The notes: generated by a model not told the origin, from the sequence alone. A DNA stretch of 64,000 nucleotides from Peribacillus frigoritolerans (GCA_030562215.1 JAUPFL010000002.1:620001-684000); one strand, 5' to 3'. Shown: positions 31,948 through 44,132, counted from the first letter of the stretch. Made by a program: numbers and translations.

Positions 31948-33639
31948 ATGAATTGGACAGGATTGGCGTTGTTTATCCAGCTGTTTTTTGGGATTATTAT
32001 TGGATTGTATTTTTTGAACTTATTGAAAGGCCAGCGGACACAAAAAGTTTCCATTGACCGTGATTCACGTAAGGAGATGGACCAGTTACGGAAGATGAGA
32101 TCGATTTCGTTAACAGAGCCATTGGCAGAAAAAGTTAGACCAAGCACATTTAATGAAATCATCGGTCAAGAAGATGGGATTAAATCTTTAAAAGCTGCTT
32201 TATGTGGGCCGAATCCCCAGCATGTGATAATTTACGGTCCTCCTGGGGTAGGGAAAACCGCGGCTGCCAGACTTGTTTTGGAAGAGGCGAAGAAAAATGG
32301 CAAGTCCTTTTAAGAATTCAGCCGTTTTCGTCGAATTGGACGCCACCACAGCCAGGTTCGATGAACGAGGGATTGCCGATCCGCTCATTGGTTCTGTGCA
32401 CGATCCAATTTACCAAGGTGCCGGGGCAATGGGACAGGCCGGCATTCCGCAGCCAAAGCAGGGTGCAGTCAGCAATGCTCATGGAGGCGTGCTGTTCATA
32501 GATGAAATAGGGAGCTTCATCCCATACAGATGAATAAACTGTTAAAGGTATTGGAGGATCGTAAGGTCTTTCTGGAAAGTGCTTATTATCAAGAGGAAAA
32601 TCAAAATATTCCCACTCACATCCATGATATTTTTAAAAATGGACTGCCGGCAGACTTTAGGTTGATTGGAGCCACTACAAGAACGCCAAATGAAATAGCG
32701 CCTGCGATACGTTCAAGATGCATAGAAGTGTTTTTCCGTGAACTTGACCGGGAAGAAATAATCACCGTGGCTAAGAATGCCTCAGATAAAGTGGGGATCA
32801 CCATCAGTGAAAAAGGCTTGCAATCGATTTCGGATTATGCCCGAAATGGCAGGGAAGCGGTCAACATGATTCAGACCCTTGCAGGAATATCAATTAATGA
32901 AAACAGGACTTTTATCAGGGAAGAAGATATAGATTGGATGGCCCATAGCAGCCAGCTGACCCAAAGAATGGACAGGAAAATAGAATCGAATTCAAAAATA
33001 GGCCTTGTTAACGGCCTTGCAGTCTATGGACCAAACAGCGGGGCATTGCTGGAAATCGAGGTTACGGTCATGGCCGCCTCTGATGAAAAAGGTTCGATAA
33101 ACATTACCGGTATCGTTGAGGAGGAAAGTATTGGCGGCGGGAGTGGCAAATCGGTTCGCCGTAAGAGCATGGCGAAAGGCTCGATTGAAAATGTCATTAC
33201 GGTTTTACGATCGATGGGAGTGCCTGCCGATCAATTCGATATCCATGTGAACTTTCCGGGCGGAAGTCCAGTGGATGGCCCTTCTGCAGGAATTGCAATG
33301 GCTACAGGCATATACTCGGCCATATATAAAATCCCTGTTGACCATACCGTGGCGATGACTGGGGAAATAAGCATTCATGGCGGGGTTAAACCGATCGGCG
33401 GTGTCATTCCGAAAATCAAAGCGGCAAAACTTGCCGGGGCTAAGAAAGTAATCATCCCAGCCGAAAACATGCAGCCGCTTCTATCTGAAATCAAGGACAT
33501 AGAAATCATTCCGGTTTCGAATGTGAAAGAAGTGCTGGACCAGGCACTGAAGAAAGAATTGATGTCGGAACAAATCCTTACAACCTTGGACCTATCAAAA
33601 AAGAAAGTGTATAAAGGAAATGCCCCGGCTAAAAACTGA
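31948..33639 (+). CDS. lonB: LonB, forespore ATP-dependent protease (two frameshifts)
   Basis: Membrane-tethered Lon paralogue. N-terminal helix [18 protein letters not shown], Walker [19 protein letters not shown], Walker [13 protein letters not shown], sensor RLIGATTR, and the serine protease domain with [17 protein letters not shown] (catalytic Ser) and [11 protein letters not shown] followed by [12 protein letters not shown] (catalytic Lys region). Breaks: near 32299-32300 (two bases missing, or one added) and the G run 32510-32512. Repaired length about 564 aa. GGAGGG before ATG 31948. A terminator hairpin overlaps its stop. Confidence 0.94.
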
Positions 33640-33655
33640 ACCGGGGCATTTTAAG
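33618..33655 (+). terminator. Terminator overlapping the lonB stop
   Basis: 8-bp GC-rich stem TGCCCCGG (33621-33628) / CCGGGGCA (33641-33648) followed by TTTT; the loop contains the stop codon. Confidence 0.8.
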
Positions 33656-33770
33656 GACCATACTGGCGTTCCCGACAATCCTGACGTAAAAATAAACACG
33701 CATTCCGACGTGCTTTTTTATCTAATATTGGAGATAATAATAGCAGTCGAAACGTGTTAAGGTAAACGAA

Positions 33771-33799
33771 TAGACACTTCTATATAAATAGGATAGAAT
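33771..33799 (+). promoter_or_regulatory. Sigma-A promoter of lonA
   Basis: TAGACA (33771-33776), 17 bases, TAGAAT (33794-33799). Confidence 0.6.
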
Positions 33800-33868
33800 T
33801 GTTAAAAGGTTGAGAACATGGGTAAATAGTTTACAACGACGATACTAATTAGATGGAGGTGTCAGGAA

Positions 33869-36189
33869 ATGACTGATAAAGAAATCATCGTCCCCCTCCT
33901 GCCGCTTAGAGGACTGCTTGTATATCCAACGATGGTACTTCATTTAGATGTAGGCCGAGATAAATCGGTACAAGCCCTTGAGAAAGCAATGGTGGAAGAC
34001 CATCTTATATTTTTGACGACACAACAAGATGTTTCGTTGGACGAACCAGGTGAAGAAGATTTATTTACAATGGGAACTTTAACAAAGGTAAAACAGATGT
34101 TGAAGCTTCCGAATGGTACAATCCGGGTGTTGGTGGAAGGGTTGAACCGCGCAGAAGTCATTGAATTTTACGATTATGAGACACATTATGGTGCCAAGAT
34201 TAAAATATATGAAGACAGTGATGAAAAGGATGCTGAACATCAAGCATTAATGCGCACTCTACTGGATTATTTTGAACAATACATAAAAATGTCCAAGAAA
34301 ATAACCGGTGAAACGTTTTCGTCCACTTCGGATATTGAAGAGCCTGGGCGATTAGCGGATATAATCGCTTCCCATTTGCCTTTGAAATTGAAGGAGAAGC
34401 AAGAAGTGCTTGAGACCATTGATATGAAAAAGCGTCTAAGCCGTGTAATCGAGATCATCAATAACGAGAAAGAAGTTCTTTTTCTCGAGAAAAAGATCGG
34501 CCAGCGTGTTAAGCGATCGATGGAACGGACTCAAAAGGAATATTATTTACGAGAACAAATGAAAGCGATCCAAAAGGAATTGGGCGATAAAGAAGGAAAA
34601 ACAGGGGAAATTGAGGTCCTAAACGAAAAGATAGAAGAAGCGGATATGCCTGAGCATATCAAAGAAACGGCATTAAAGGAATTGGACCGTTATGAAAAAG
34701 TTCCTTCGAGCTCAGCCGAGAGTTCTGTCATCCGCAATTATATCGAATGGTTGATCTCTCTTCCTTGGACCAAAGCGACCAAAGATGACTTGAATATTCA
34801 TAAAGCCGAAAAAATCCTGAACCGAGACCACCATGGTTTGGAAAAGGTGAAGGAGCGGGTGCTTGAGTATTTGGCCGTACAGCAATTGACCAAATCATTG
34901 AAGGGACCGATCCTTTGCTTGGTGGGACCGCCAGGGGTCGGGAAAACCAGCTTGGCTAAATCGATCGCTTCATCCCTGAATAGGAATTTCGTCCGTATTT
35001 CTTTAGGTGGAGTGCGCGATGAATCAGAAATCCGCGGACATCGCCGCACATATGTAGGGGCGATGCCGGGACGGATCATTCAAGGCATGAAAAAAGCTGG
35101 AACGATCAATCCGGTCTTTTTACTGGACGAAGTGGATAAAATGTCCAATGACTTTAGGGAGATCCATCTGCAGCGATGCTGGAGGTGCTCGATCCAGAGC
35201 AAAATCATAATTTCAGTGATCATTATATTGAAGAAACCTACAATCTTTCTAAAGTCATGTTCGTCGCAACGGCGAATAATTTGGGGTCGATTCCCGGCCC
35301 GCTTCGAGATCGTATGGAAATCATTTCGATTGCAGGTTATACTGAGATAGAGAAACTTCATATAGCCAAGGATCACTTGCTGCCTAGACAGCTTGAAAAC
35401 CATGGCTTATTGAAGACACAACTGCAAATCCGTGAGGAAGCTCTTACAAAAATCATCCGTTACTATACTCGGGAAGCGGGTGTTCGGAGTCTGGATCGAC
35501 AGCTTGCAGGCATCTGTCGGAAGACTGCAAAAATCATCGTGTCCGGAGATAAAAAGCGGGTCGTCATTTCTGAAAAGAATGTCGAGGAGTTTTTAGGGAA
35601 AACCATGTTCCATTATGGACAGGCGGAAGTCGAGAACCAAGTCGGTGTAGCTAATGGTTTAGCATACACGTCGGTAGGTGGCGATACACTGCAAATCGAG
35701 GTTTCCTTATCACCAGGTAAAGGCAAGCTGATCCTGACAGGAAAGCTTGGCGATGTAATGAAAGAGTCAGCCCAGGCCGCTTTCAGTTTTGTCCGTTCAA
35801 AAACCGAGAAGCTTCAGATTGATGCGAACTTCCATGAAAAATATGATATTCATATTCATGTCCCCGAAGGCGCGGTCCCAAAAGATGGCCCTTCTGCAGG
35901 GATCACGATTGCAACAGCGTTAATATCGGCCCTTACAAATAGGCCGATCAGAAAAGAGGTAGGCATGACAGGCGAAATTACATTACGCGGACGGGTTCTT
36001 CCGATCGGCGGGCTTAAAGAAAAATCTTTAGCGGCCCATCGCGCAGGACTTACGAAAATCATCATCCCGCAAAATAACGAAAAGGATATTGATGATATCC
36101 CGGAAAGTGTCCGTAAAGCATTAACATTTGTTCCAGTTTCACACGTCGATGAAGTCCTTGAGCATGCATTGGTAGGTGTGAACGAATGA
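33869..36189 (+). CDS. lonA: LonA, ATP-dependent protease La (one frameshift)
   Basis: General AAA+ protease for damaged and regulatory proteins. N-terminal substrate domain [20 protein letters not shown], Walker [16 protein letters not shown], Walker [12 protein letters not shown], catalytic Ser in [15 protein letters not shown] and catalytic Lys in [14 protein letters not shown]. Break in GGG 35157-35159 (one G lost in DFRGDPSSAMLEVLD). Repaired length 773 aa. GGAGGTG before ATG 33869; overlaps engB by four bases. Confidence 0.97.
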
Positions 36190-36766
36190 AAGTGACGAGT
36201 TCAGATATTGTCATCAGTGCCGTGAAGCCTGAACAATATCCCAATACTCCAATACCGGAATTTGCCTTGGCAGGCCGTTCCAACGTTGGGAAATCCAGTT
36301 TCATCAACAAAATGATCAATCGAAAAAACTTGGCGCGAACATCCTCTAAACCGGGTAAGACGCAGACCTTGAATTTTTATATCATAAATGAAGCACTCCA
36401 TTTTGTGGATGTACCGGGTTATGGTTATGCAAAAGTTTCCAAGACGGAGCGTGATGCTTGGGGAAGATGATCGAAACGTACTTCACTTCCCGTGACCAGC
36501 TCCGCGCTGCGCTTCTGATCGTCGATTTGCGTCATCCACCGACAAAGGATGATATCGCAATGTATGAATTCCTGAAGCATTATGACTTGCCCCGGATTGT
36601 CATTGCCACCAAAGCGGATAAAATTCCAAAAGGCAAATGGCAGAAACACTTGAAAATCACGCGCCAAACGTTAAATATGGAAAAAGAAGATGAATTGCTT
36701 CTATTCTCTGGTGAAACAGGCGAAGGTAAGGAACAAGCATGGGGCGTCCTTAAGAAATATATGTAA
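36186..36766 (+). CDS. ysxC: Ribosome-assembly GTPase EngB/YsxC (one frameshift)
   Basis: Essential GTPase for late 50S assembly. G1 [15 protein letters not shown]3 [10 protein letters not shown]4 ATKADK, G5-like [10 protein letters not shown]. Break at the G run 36460-36463: one more G joins DAWG to [13 protein letters not shown]. Repaired length 194 aa. ATG 36186 overlaps the lonA stop (ATGA), so translation is coupled. Terminator follows. Confidence 0.96.
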
Positions 36767-36769
36767 AAG

Positions 36770-36805
36770 AAAAGGGTATTCCGCATCTGGAATACCCTTT
36801 TTATT
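36770..36805. terminator. Terminator of engB and the convergent membrane gene
   Basis: 12-bp stem AAAGGGTATTCC / GGAATACCCTTT with T runs on both strands. Confidence 0.9.
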
Positions 36806-36821
36806 ATGGAATCGGTAATTT

Positions 36822-37304
36822 TCACTTTTTTCGAACCAGAAAATAAATGCCGATCGCCATCAAGGCAAATGGCCAAAACCTTTCGATGTTCGCGGTGCTT
36901 GTTTCAACAATCCCGAAAGACGTTGTGATTTTATCATAGAATAAGAATGTGATCGAGACGATGAATATTACCATCCCGTGAAACATTCCAGAATTTGTTT
37001 TACGTGCCCGGAGAATAAATCCCAGTGAGATGATTAAAATAAAGATACCTATATTATCCGGCCAAATCTCCAGGTTCTCGGCGATGTGGAAGTGAGAACC
37101 GAATCCCAGTAAGATGACGCCTGGCAGGATGGACTCATGGTCATTACCGCTATATGCCTGAATCAGGAAGGCGGCACCAACTATACATAATAAAGTGGGC
37201 CAGCTGAAAAAGCCTGGAAAGATTTCGATTTGGGAATGTTCAAGAAAAAAATAGAGCCCGAAACCGATTAAAACGATTCCTGGGAAAATACGATGCGTTT
37301 TCAT
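36822..37304 (-). CDS. LiaI/LiaF-like four-helix membrane protein, 160 aa
   Basis: Two copies of the PG-(I/V)-(V/I)-L-(I/L)-GFG motif (FPGIVLIGFGLYFF and LPGVILLGFGSHFH) mark LiaI-LiaF-like membrane regions. Four or five helices in total, ending FALMAIGIYFLVRKK. No soluble LiaF domain. Role unknown, possibly envelope stress. AGGAGGATAAA directly precedes its ATG (complement of 37302-37304). It faces engB and is divergent from hemA. Confidence 0.75.
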   Translation of the reverse strand: MKTHRIFPGIVLIGFGLYFFLEHSQIEIFPGFFSWPTLLCIVGAAFLIQAYSGNDHESILPGVILLGFGSHFHIAENLEIWPDNIGIFILIISLGFILRARKTNSGMFHGMVIFIVSITFLFYDKITTSFGIVETSTANIERFWPFALMAIGIYFLVRKK

Positions 37305-37485
37305 TTTATCCTCCTATGCAGTTCGATTACTTGAAGTTTTTTGCCATTTTTGATATGGTACTTTTGTACACAATGTCGAAATATGTATGTAACTTACAAA
37401 TCCCGCTTAGACACCTTTTGTAGCATTCAGGCGTTTTGGCTGTCTTTTCATGGTAGCATACGTTTTCATAAACTGTTCATATTAT

Positions 37486-37517
37486 TTGCGTGAATCCATT
37501 TTAGTACATGGTATAAT
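37486..37517 (+). promoter_or_regulatory. Promoter of hemA (extended -10)
   Basis: TGGTATAAT with consensus -10 at 37512-37517; a weak TTGCGT lies 20 bases upstream. No PerR box recognised. Confidence 0.55.
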
Positions 37518-37555
37518 AAATTTACATGAAAAATTTTGGGGTGCAAAACAAAAGG

Positions 37556-38899
37556 ATGCATATTCTAGCGGTTGGTATAAATTACAAAACTGCCCCTGTA
37601 GAAATTCGGGAAAAACTATCGTTTAACGAAGCCGAACTTGCCGAGGCAATGAAAGCTCTTAAAAATAAAAAAGCATCTTGGAAAATATTATTATTTCAAC
37701 ATGTAACAGAACGGAAATATATGCGGTCGGTGACCAGCTCCATACAAGCAGGTATTATATTAAGGAATTCCTTTCGGAATGGTTTAATATCGATAAAGAA
37801 GAATTTTCTAAATATCTGTTCATTTATGAAGGCGATGGGGCTGCCGAGCATTTATTTTCTGTTACTTGCGGCTTGAATTCCATGATACTGGGAGAAACTC
37901 AGATTTTGGGACAAGTACGTTCAAGCTATTTGTTAGGGCAGAAGGAAGATACGATCGGCACCGTTTTTAACCATCTCTTCAAGCAAGCCCTTACATTAGC
38001 TAAAAAGCTCATTCGGAAACCGAAATCAATACCAATGCCGTTTCCGTCAGCTATGCGGCAGTCGAGCTTGCAAAAAAATCTTTGGTGGCCTGAACGGCAA
38101 GAATGTCTTAATTCTTGGGGCCGGTAAGATGGGTGAGCTGGCCATTCAAAATCTGCATAGCAATGGCGCCGACAGCATTACAGTCATTAATCGTACCTTC
38201 CAGAAAGCGGTCGACCTGGCCGAGAGATTCAATGGTACGGCGAAACAGCTTCAAGAGCTGCAATGCGCTTTAGTGGATGCTGATATCCTGATTACTTCAA
38301 CTGGATCAAAAGATCTTCTTGTAACAAAAGAAATGATGTCATTCGTCAATAAGCTTCGTAAAGGCCGTCCTATTTTCATGGTCGATATCGCAGTGCCGCG
38401 TGACCTCGATCCAACATTGGGTGAGCTGGAAAATGTCTTCTTGTATGACATTGACGATCTTGAAGGGATCGTGCAAGCCAATATCGAAGAACGTAAAAAA
38501 GCTGCCGAGAAAATAGAATTGATGATCGAATCAGAAATTGTGGACTTCAACCAATGGATTAATTTGCTTGGTGTGGTTCCCGTCATTTCTTCTTTACGGG
38601 AAAAATCCCTATCAATACAGAAGGAAACGATGGAAAGCATCGAAAGAAAGCTTCCGCATTTAAGCGAACGTGACAAAAAAGTCCTGAACAAGCATACGAA
38701 AAGCATCATCAACCAACTGTTGAAAGATCCGATTCTTTATGCAAAAGAGCTGGCAGATGAGCCGAATGCAAAAGAGCAATTGAATAATTTCGTGAAAATC
38801 TTCCATTTAGAGGAATTGATTGAAGACCAGCTGGTTGCGGATGAAAAAGAACGGAACAGCTCCAAATCATCCCTATTGAATCCAGTTCCTGTCCAGTAA
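37556..38899 (+). CDS. hemA: Glutamyl-tRNA reductase (three frameshifts)
   Basis: Reduces glutamyl-tRNA to glutamate-1-semialdehyde, the first step of heme synthesis by the C5 route. Motifs: [18 protein letters not shown], catalytic-Cys [14 protein letters not shown] (visible in a shifted frame), [28 protein letters not shown] and [11 protein letters not shown]. Breaks: A run 37667-37672, G 38007 and A run 38072-38078, one base short each. Repaired length 448 aa. ATG 37556 matches the family start. First gene of hemAXCDBL. Confidence 0.95.
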
Positions 38900-38909
38900 T
38901 GAGGTAGAT

Positions 38910-39740
38910 ATGGAATTACTAATGACAAGATTGCATGAAGCCACTGTTTTGTTGTATGCCATCAGTATGCTTTTATATTTTATTGATTTCCTTAATAATA
39001 ACCAGAAGGCGAACAGGGTCGCCTTCTGGTTGCTTTCTATTGTTTGGGTACTGCAAACAATTTTTTTGTTTCTGTATGTGTTGAAAACGGGAAGGTTCCC
39101 GGTATTGACGATTTTTGAAGGCTTATATTTTTATGCATGGGTCCTCATATCGCTATCTTTAATCATTAACCGCTTGCTAAGAGTCGATTTTACGGTCTTT
39201 TTTACGAATGTATTAGGTTTCATGGTTATGGCCATCCATACCTTTGCACCTGTTCAGATAGAATCTCAAGTGCTTGCACAGCGCCTGGTTTCAGAGCTAT
39301 TGCTCATACATATCACTTTTGCCATCCTATCATATGGGGCATTCACGCTTTCTTTCGTTTTTTCACTTTTATACTTAATTCAATATGATTTATTGAAACG
39401 GAAGAAGTGGGGAAAACGCCTGCTTCGACTCGGCGATTTAACAAAGCTCGAGCATATGTCTTATGTCCTCGCAGTTATAGGTGTTCCATTATTAGTGGTT
39501 TCCCTTATCCTGGGGATTCAATGGGCTTATATAAAAGTCCCGGGGGTATCCTGGCTGGACATGAAGATCATCGGCTCATTTATTTTGCTTATTGCTTACA
39601 GTGTGTTTTTATACTTGAAAATTCGGAAACAAATGTATGGAAGGACGCTAGCCTTTCTGAATATTGGATCTTTCATGATTGTGTTAATTAACTTTTTCCT
39701 TTTCGGAAGCCTTTCAACATTCCACTTTTGGAATACATAG
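38910..39740 (+). CDS. hemX: HemX, membrane protein affecting HemA level
   Basis: 276-aa CcsA/CcmC-like protein with eight predicted membrane helices, the same length as B. subtilis HemX, which lowers HemA amount. Seen: LYAISMLLYFIDFL at the start and LLIHITFAILSYGAFTLSF in the middle. GAGGTAG before ATG 38910. Frame intact; hemC starts ten bases after it. Confidence 0.95.
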   Translation: MELLMTRLHEATVLLYAISMLLYFIDFLNNNQKANRVAFWLLSIVWVLQTIFLFLYVLKTGRFPVLTIFEGLYFYAWVLISLSLIINRLLRVDFTVFFTNVLGFMVMAIHTFAPVQIESQVLAQRLVSELLLIHITFAILSYGAFTLSFVFSLLYLIQYDLLKRKKWGKRLLRLGDLTKLEHMSYVLAVIGVPLLVVSLILGIQWAYIKVPGVSWLDMKIIGSFILLIAYSVFLYLKIRKQMYGRTLAFLNIGSFMIVLINFFLFGSLSTFHFWNT

Positions 39741-39749
39741 GAGGAAACT

Positions 39750-40682
39750 ATGAGAAAAATAATTGTCGGTTCTAGACGTAGTAAATTAGCGATCACCCAA
39801 ACGAACTGGGTTATCGCTCAACTTAAAGAACTTGGGGTCCCATACGAGTTCGAGGTGAAGGAAATTGTCACTAAGGGTGACCAAATCCTTGATGTAACAC
39901 TTTCCAAGGTAGGCGGAAAGGGCTTATTCGTTAAAGAAATCGAACAAGCGATGTTGGATAAAGAAATTGATATGGCAGTACATAGTATGAAGGATATGCC
40001 GGCAGTGCTGCCTCCAGGCTTGACGATAGGCTGCATACCACCGAGGGAGGACCATCGGGATGCCTTGATTTCAAAGAACCATGAAACCCTTTCCGAACTG
40101 AAGCCCGGTTCCATCATAGGTACAAGCAGCCTGCGACGTGGCGCGCAAATTTTGGCTAGAAGGCCGGACCTTGAAATTAAATGGATTCGCGGTAATATCG
40201 ATACCCGTCTGAATAAGCTGAAAACGGAAGATTATGATGCTATCATTTTAGCAGCAGCCGGACTATCAAGAATGGGATGGGAGCAGGACATCGTAACGGA
40301 ATTTTTAGATGAAGACATTTGCATTCCGGCAGTTGGACAAGGAGCACTTTCCATTGAATGCCGCGAAGACGACAAAGAACTGCTGGCGGAACTTGCGAAA
40401 TTGACCTGTGAAAAAACCAAAAGAACGGTTGAAGCGGAACGTGCCTTTTTGGATAAAATGGAAGGCGGATGCCAGGTGCCGATTGCCGGATTTGCGGTGG
40501 CAAAAGATAATGGATCCGTTTCCTTGACGGCTTTGGTCGCTGCTCCGGATGGAAAGGTGATATATAAAGAAATGGTTGAGGGTGCTGATCCCGAGGCGGT
40601 TGGGCATGCTGCTGCCAAACAAATTAGCGAAATGGGCGGTAAAGAATTGATCGATCGCGTAAAAGAAGAGCTTGATCAGTAA
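39750..40682 (+). CDS. hemC: Hydroxymethylbilane synthase
   Basis: Joins four porphobilinogen units. 310 aa with [31 protein letters not shown] and the dipyrromethane-cofactor cysteine in [15 protein letters not shown] before ATG 39750. Stop overlaps the hemD start by one base. Frame intact. Confidence 0.97.
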   Translation: MRKIIVGSRRSKLAITQTNWVIAQLKELGVPYEFEVKEIVTKGDQILDVTLSKVGGKGLFVKEIEQAMLDKEIDMAVHSMKDMPAVLPPGLTIGCIPPREDHRDALISKNHETLSELKPGSIIGTSSLRRGAQILARRPDLEIKWIRGNIDTRLNKLKTEDYDAIILAAAGLSRMGWEQDIVTEFLDEDICIPAVGQGALSIECREDDKELLAELAKLTCEKTKRTVEAERAFLDKMEGGCQVPIAGFAVAKDNGSVSLTALVAAPDGKVIYKEMVEGADPEAVGHAAAKQISEMGGKELIDRVKEELDQ

Positions 40683-41476
40683 TGAATCCAGTTCAACCTC
40701 TTAAGGATTATCAGGTATTAATCACCAGAGGGAAAGGACAGGCAGATGGTTTAAAAGAATCGATCGAAAAAATGGCGGAACGCCGCTTCTTGTGCCATTG
40801 CTTGAGTTCACTCTTCCTGATCATATGGAAGATGTCCTACAGCGGTTTGAAGAGTTGCTTACATATGACTGGATCATTCTGACCAGTCAAAATGGGGTGG
40901 ATTTCTTCTTTAAGCTTCTGGAAACCAGCCTTCGAAGCTTCCGAAAATAGCCGTAATCGGCTCCAAAACAGAAGCGGCCCTGAAACGACATGGATTTAAG
41001 GCGGATTTCGTTCCAGCTCAATTTGTTGCCGAAGGGTTCGTGGCGGAGTTCAGTACCCTGCTTGATCCGGGGGCCCGCGTGTTGCTGGCAAAAGGAAATC
41101 TCGCAAGGGCGGTTATTGCGGAAGCGATCAAGAAAGCCGGTGCATCCTGTGATGAAGTGATTATTTATCATACAGTGCTTCCTCGAAGCAGTGAAAAAAA
41201 CTGGTGCAGCTTATAAGGAACCATGAAATCGACATCATGACCTTTACGAGTTCATCGACGGTCAATCATTTTTTACAGATCATGAAACGCCATGAACTGG
41301 ATACATACATAGACCGGATCATCATTGCCTGCATCGGGCCGATTGCCGCTAAAACGGCTGAAAAACATGGACTATCCGTAGATGTCTGTCCAGATGTTTA
41401 TACGACGGATGCCATGGTTGCGGAGTTAATACGCTTCATCTTGAAAAGAAGTAAAAAGGGAGGAACTTTCAAATGA
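40682..41476 (+). CDS. hemD: Uroporphyrinogen-III synthase (three frameshifts)
   Basis: Closes and rearranges hydroxymethylbilane to uroporphyrinogen III. This family is poorly conserved, but order and fragments fit: [25 protein letters not shown] (shifted frame), [48 protein letters not shown] and [14 protein letters not shown]. Breaks: A run 40767-40772, G 40934 and A run 41194-41200. Repaired length 265 aa. Ends in ATGA overlapping hemB. Confidence 0.93.
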
Positions 41477-42465
41477 AAAACATTCCATTCAATCGCCACC
41501 GTCGCTTGCGTGCAAGTGCTGGCATGAGGGCTTTAGTCCGTGAAACACAATTGCATAAAGAGGATTTGATTTATCCGATCTTCGTCATCGACGGGGAAAA
41601 TGTGAAAAATGAAATCAACTCCATGCCAGGTATCTATCAGCTATCCATGGATAATCTGGGGGCCGAAATGGATGAAGTCGTGAGTCTGGGCATTAAATCA
41701 GTCATTTTATTCGGTGTCCCTTTTGATCATGATAAAGACGAACAGGGAACAGGGGCATTCCAACACAACGGGCTTGTGCAAGAGGCAACCCGCTTTATTA
41801 AAAAACAATATCCTGAAGTTATTGTCATAGCGGATACTTGCCTGTGTGAGTATACAAGCCATGGCCATTGCGGGGTCGTTGAAGGGGAAAAAATCCTCAA
41901 TGACGCTTCTCTTGATCTTCTTGCCAAAACGGCAATCAGCCAGGCAGAGGCCGGCGCAGATATCATTGCACCTTCCAATATGATGGACGGTTTCGTTGCG
42001 GCCATCCGTGCAGGTCTGGATGAAGCGGGTTATGAAGATATTCCGATCATGTCCTATGCGGTGAAATATGCTTCGGCTTTTTACGGTCCATTCCGTGATG
42101 CTGCGAATGGTGCGCCGCAATTTGGCGACAGGAAAACTTACCAGATGGATCCCGCCAATCGCCTTGAAGCGTTTCGTGAAGCTGAATCCGATGTTGCTGA
42201 AGGTGCGGACTTCCTAATCGTGAAACCAGCCCTTTCCTACATGGACATCATCAGGGACGTTAAGAATAACTTTAATCTTCCTATTGTTTCCTATAATGTC
42301 AGCGGTGAATATTCAATGGTCAAGGCTGCTGCCCAAAATGGCTGGATTGATGAAAAAGCGATAGTGATGGAAATGCTGACAGGCTTGAAACGCGCAGGTT
42401 CCGACTTGATCATTACGTATTTTTCAAAAGAGGTAGCACGCTGGATAAACGAAGATAATCAATGA
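41473..42465 (+). CDS. hemB: Delta-aminolevulinic acid dehydratase
   Basis: Condenses two 5-aminolevulinate to porphobilinogen. 330 aa. Metal-site region [19 protein letters not shown], first Lys region [14 protein letters not shown] and Schiff-base lysine in [13 protein letters not shown] 41473 overlaps the hemD stop with AAAGGGAGG upstream. Frame intact. Confidence 0.97.
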   Translation: MKNIPFNRHRRLRASAGMRALVRETQLHKEDLIYPIFVIDGENVKNEINSMPGIYQLSMDNLGAEMDEVVSLGIKSVILFGVPFDHDKDEQGTGAFQHNGLVQEATRFIKKQYPEVIVIADTCLCEYTSHGHCGVVEGEKILNDASLDLLAKTAISQAEAGADIIAPSNMMDGFVAAIRAGLDEAGYEDIPIMSYAVKYASAFYGPFRDAANGAPQFGDRKTYQMDPANRLEAFREAESDVAEGADFLIVKPALSYMDIIRDVKNNFNLPIVSYNVSGEYSMVKAAAQNGWIDEKAIVMEMLTGLKRAGSDLIITYFSKEVARWINEDNQ

Positions 42466-42502
42466 TATAAAATATAACCTGTAATTGAAAGGGGATTGAA
42501 TC

Positions 42503-43790
42503 ATGCGGTCATATGAAAAATCGAAAAAGCGTTTGCCGAAGCAAAAAATTTGATGCCAGGCGGCGTGAACAGCCCGGTACGTGCCTTCAAATCTGTGGAC
42601 ATGGATCCCATTTTCATGGAGCGTGGAAAAGGCTCAAAAATGTATGATATCGATGGAAATGAATATATCGACTATGTTCTTTCATGGGGACCGCTCATCC
42701 TGGGTCACACGAATGACCGTGTCGTGGAATCATTGAAAAAAGTAGCGGAGTCAGGTACAAGCTTTGGAACCTCTACGCTGATTGAGAATGAACTGGCCAA
42801 GCTGGTCATTGAACGGGTGCCTTCGATTGAAATGATCCGGATGGTATCTTCAGGAACCGAAGCGACGATGAGTGCGCTAAGGCTGGCACGAGGCATTACA
42901 GGCCGTGATAAAATCCTGAAATTCGAAGGTTCCTATCATGGCCATGGCGATTCATTGCTGATCAAAGCGGGTTCCGGCGTTGCAACATTAGGTTTACCGG
43001 ATAGCCCTGGAGTACCGGAAGGCATTGCAAAAAATACGATTACCGTAGCATATAATGATCTTGCTGCAACCAAATATGCGTTTGAACAATTTGGCGAAGA
43101 CATCGCCTGTATCATCGTAGAACCTGTTGCAGGGAACATGGGCGTGGTTCCGCCACAACCTGGCTTCCTCGAAGGCTTACGTGAAGTGACGACGCAATAC
43201 GGGGCTCTATTGATCTTTGACGAAGTTATGACAGGGTTCCGTGTCGGCTATAATTGTGCACAAGGCTATTTTGGAATCGTACCTGACCTGACTTGCCTTG
43301 GGAAAGTAATTGGCGGCGGTTTGCCAGTAGGAGCATTCGGAGGCAAGCGCGAATTCATGGAACAAATTGCCCCGAGCGGGACAATCTATCAGGCAGGAAC
43401 ATTGTCAGGTAACCCTCTTGCCATGACGGCCGGCCTTGAAACGCTGAGCCAATTGACTCCAGAATCTTATGATGAGTTCACCCGAAAAGGGGATATGCTC
43501 GAAAAAGGAATTGGAGCAGCAGCGGAAAAGTACGGAGTTCCCCATACATTCAACCGTGCCGGTTCCATGATTGGACTTTTCTTTACTAATGAAGATGTAG
43601 TAAACTATGATACAGCAAAAACATCCGATTTAGAGTTCTTTGCTTCCTACTATAGGGAAATGGCGAATCAAGGCATCTACTTGCCGCCGTCACAGTTTGA
43701 AGGGTTATTCCTTTCCACTGCACATAGTGATGAAGATATCGAAAAACCATTGCAGCTGCAGAACAGGCTTTTGCCAAATTAAAGAAATGA
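42503..43790 (+). CDS. hemL: Glutamate-1-semialdehyde 2,1-aminomutase (two frameshifts)
   Basis: PLP enzyme that makes 5-aminolevulinate. Motifs: [41 protein letters not shown] and the PLP-lysine in [16 protein letters not shown]. Breaks: A run 42524-42528 just after the start and A run 43742-43746 near the end; one A each gives [16 protein letters not shown] and the ending [14 protein letters not shown]. Repaired length 429 aa. AAAGGGGATTG before ATG 42503. Last hem gene. Confidence 0.96.
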
Positions 43791-43836
43791 TTCAAGGCTT
43801 CATGAGCTACCGCGAAATTCGATATTGATAAATTTG

Positions 43837-43888
43837 AACTGGCTACCATTTTTCCAAAAACTTTTGGAGAAAGGTAGCCAGTTTTTTT
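43837..43888 (+). terminator. Terminator of the hem operon
   Basis: 11-bp stem AACTGGCTACC / GGTAGCCAGTT around a 25-base loop, followed by seven T. Confidence 0.88.
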
Positions 43889-43904
43889 GAATTCAATCAG
43901 TACG

Positions 43905-44045
43905 TGGAAGAACCGAATTGATTGGTAGAAGAATGAATTAATTAGGGGTAGATCGATATAATTGGTAGAAAGCAGAATTAATAGGCTGAAGTGGATTTAA
44001 TAGGACGGCAGGCCGATTAAATGGCTTCATGTCGAAGCCGGTTGA
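43905..44045 (+). repeat. Degenerate tandem repeat, period about 20 bases
   Basis: About six imperfect units resembling AATTAATAGGNNGAAGNNG, each 18-22 bases, for example AATTGATTGGTAGAAGAATG, then ATAATTGGTAGAAAGCAG, then AATTAATAGGCTGAAGTGG. It fills most of the hemL-spoVID gap and encodes nothing. Confidence 0.65.
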
Positions 44046-44132
44046 TGCAATCCAGCTTAATTTTAGAAAAATTGAATCTCCTTCTTTTAAAAGGTTCAGG
44101 GAATGTCTAAGGAGTGTTGCAAACTAAATTAA

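Noticed and set aside
43905-44045. CRISPR array
   Set aside because: Units are degenerate, 18-22 bases, without distinct repeat and spacer parts, and no cas genes are near.
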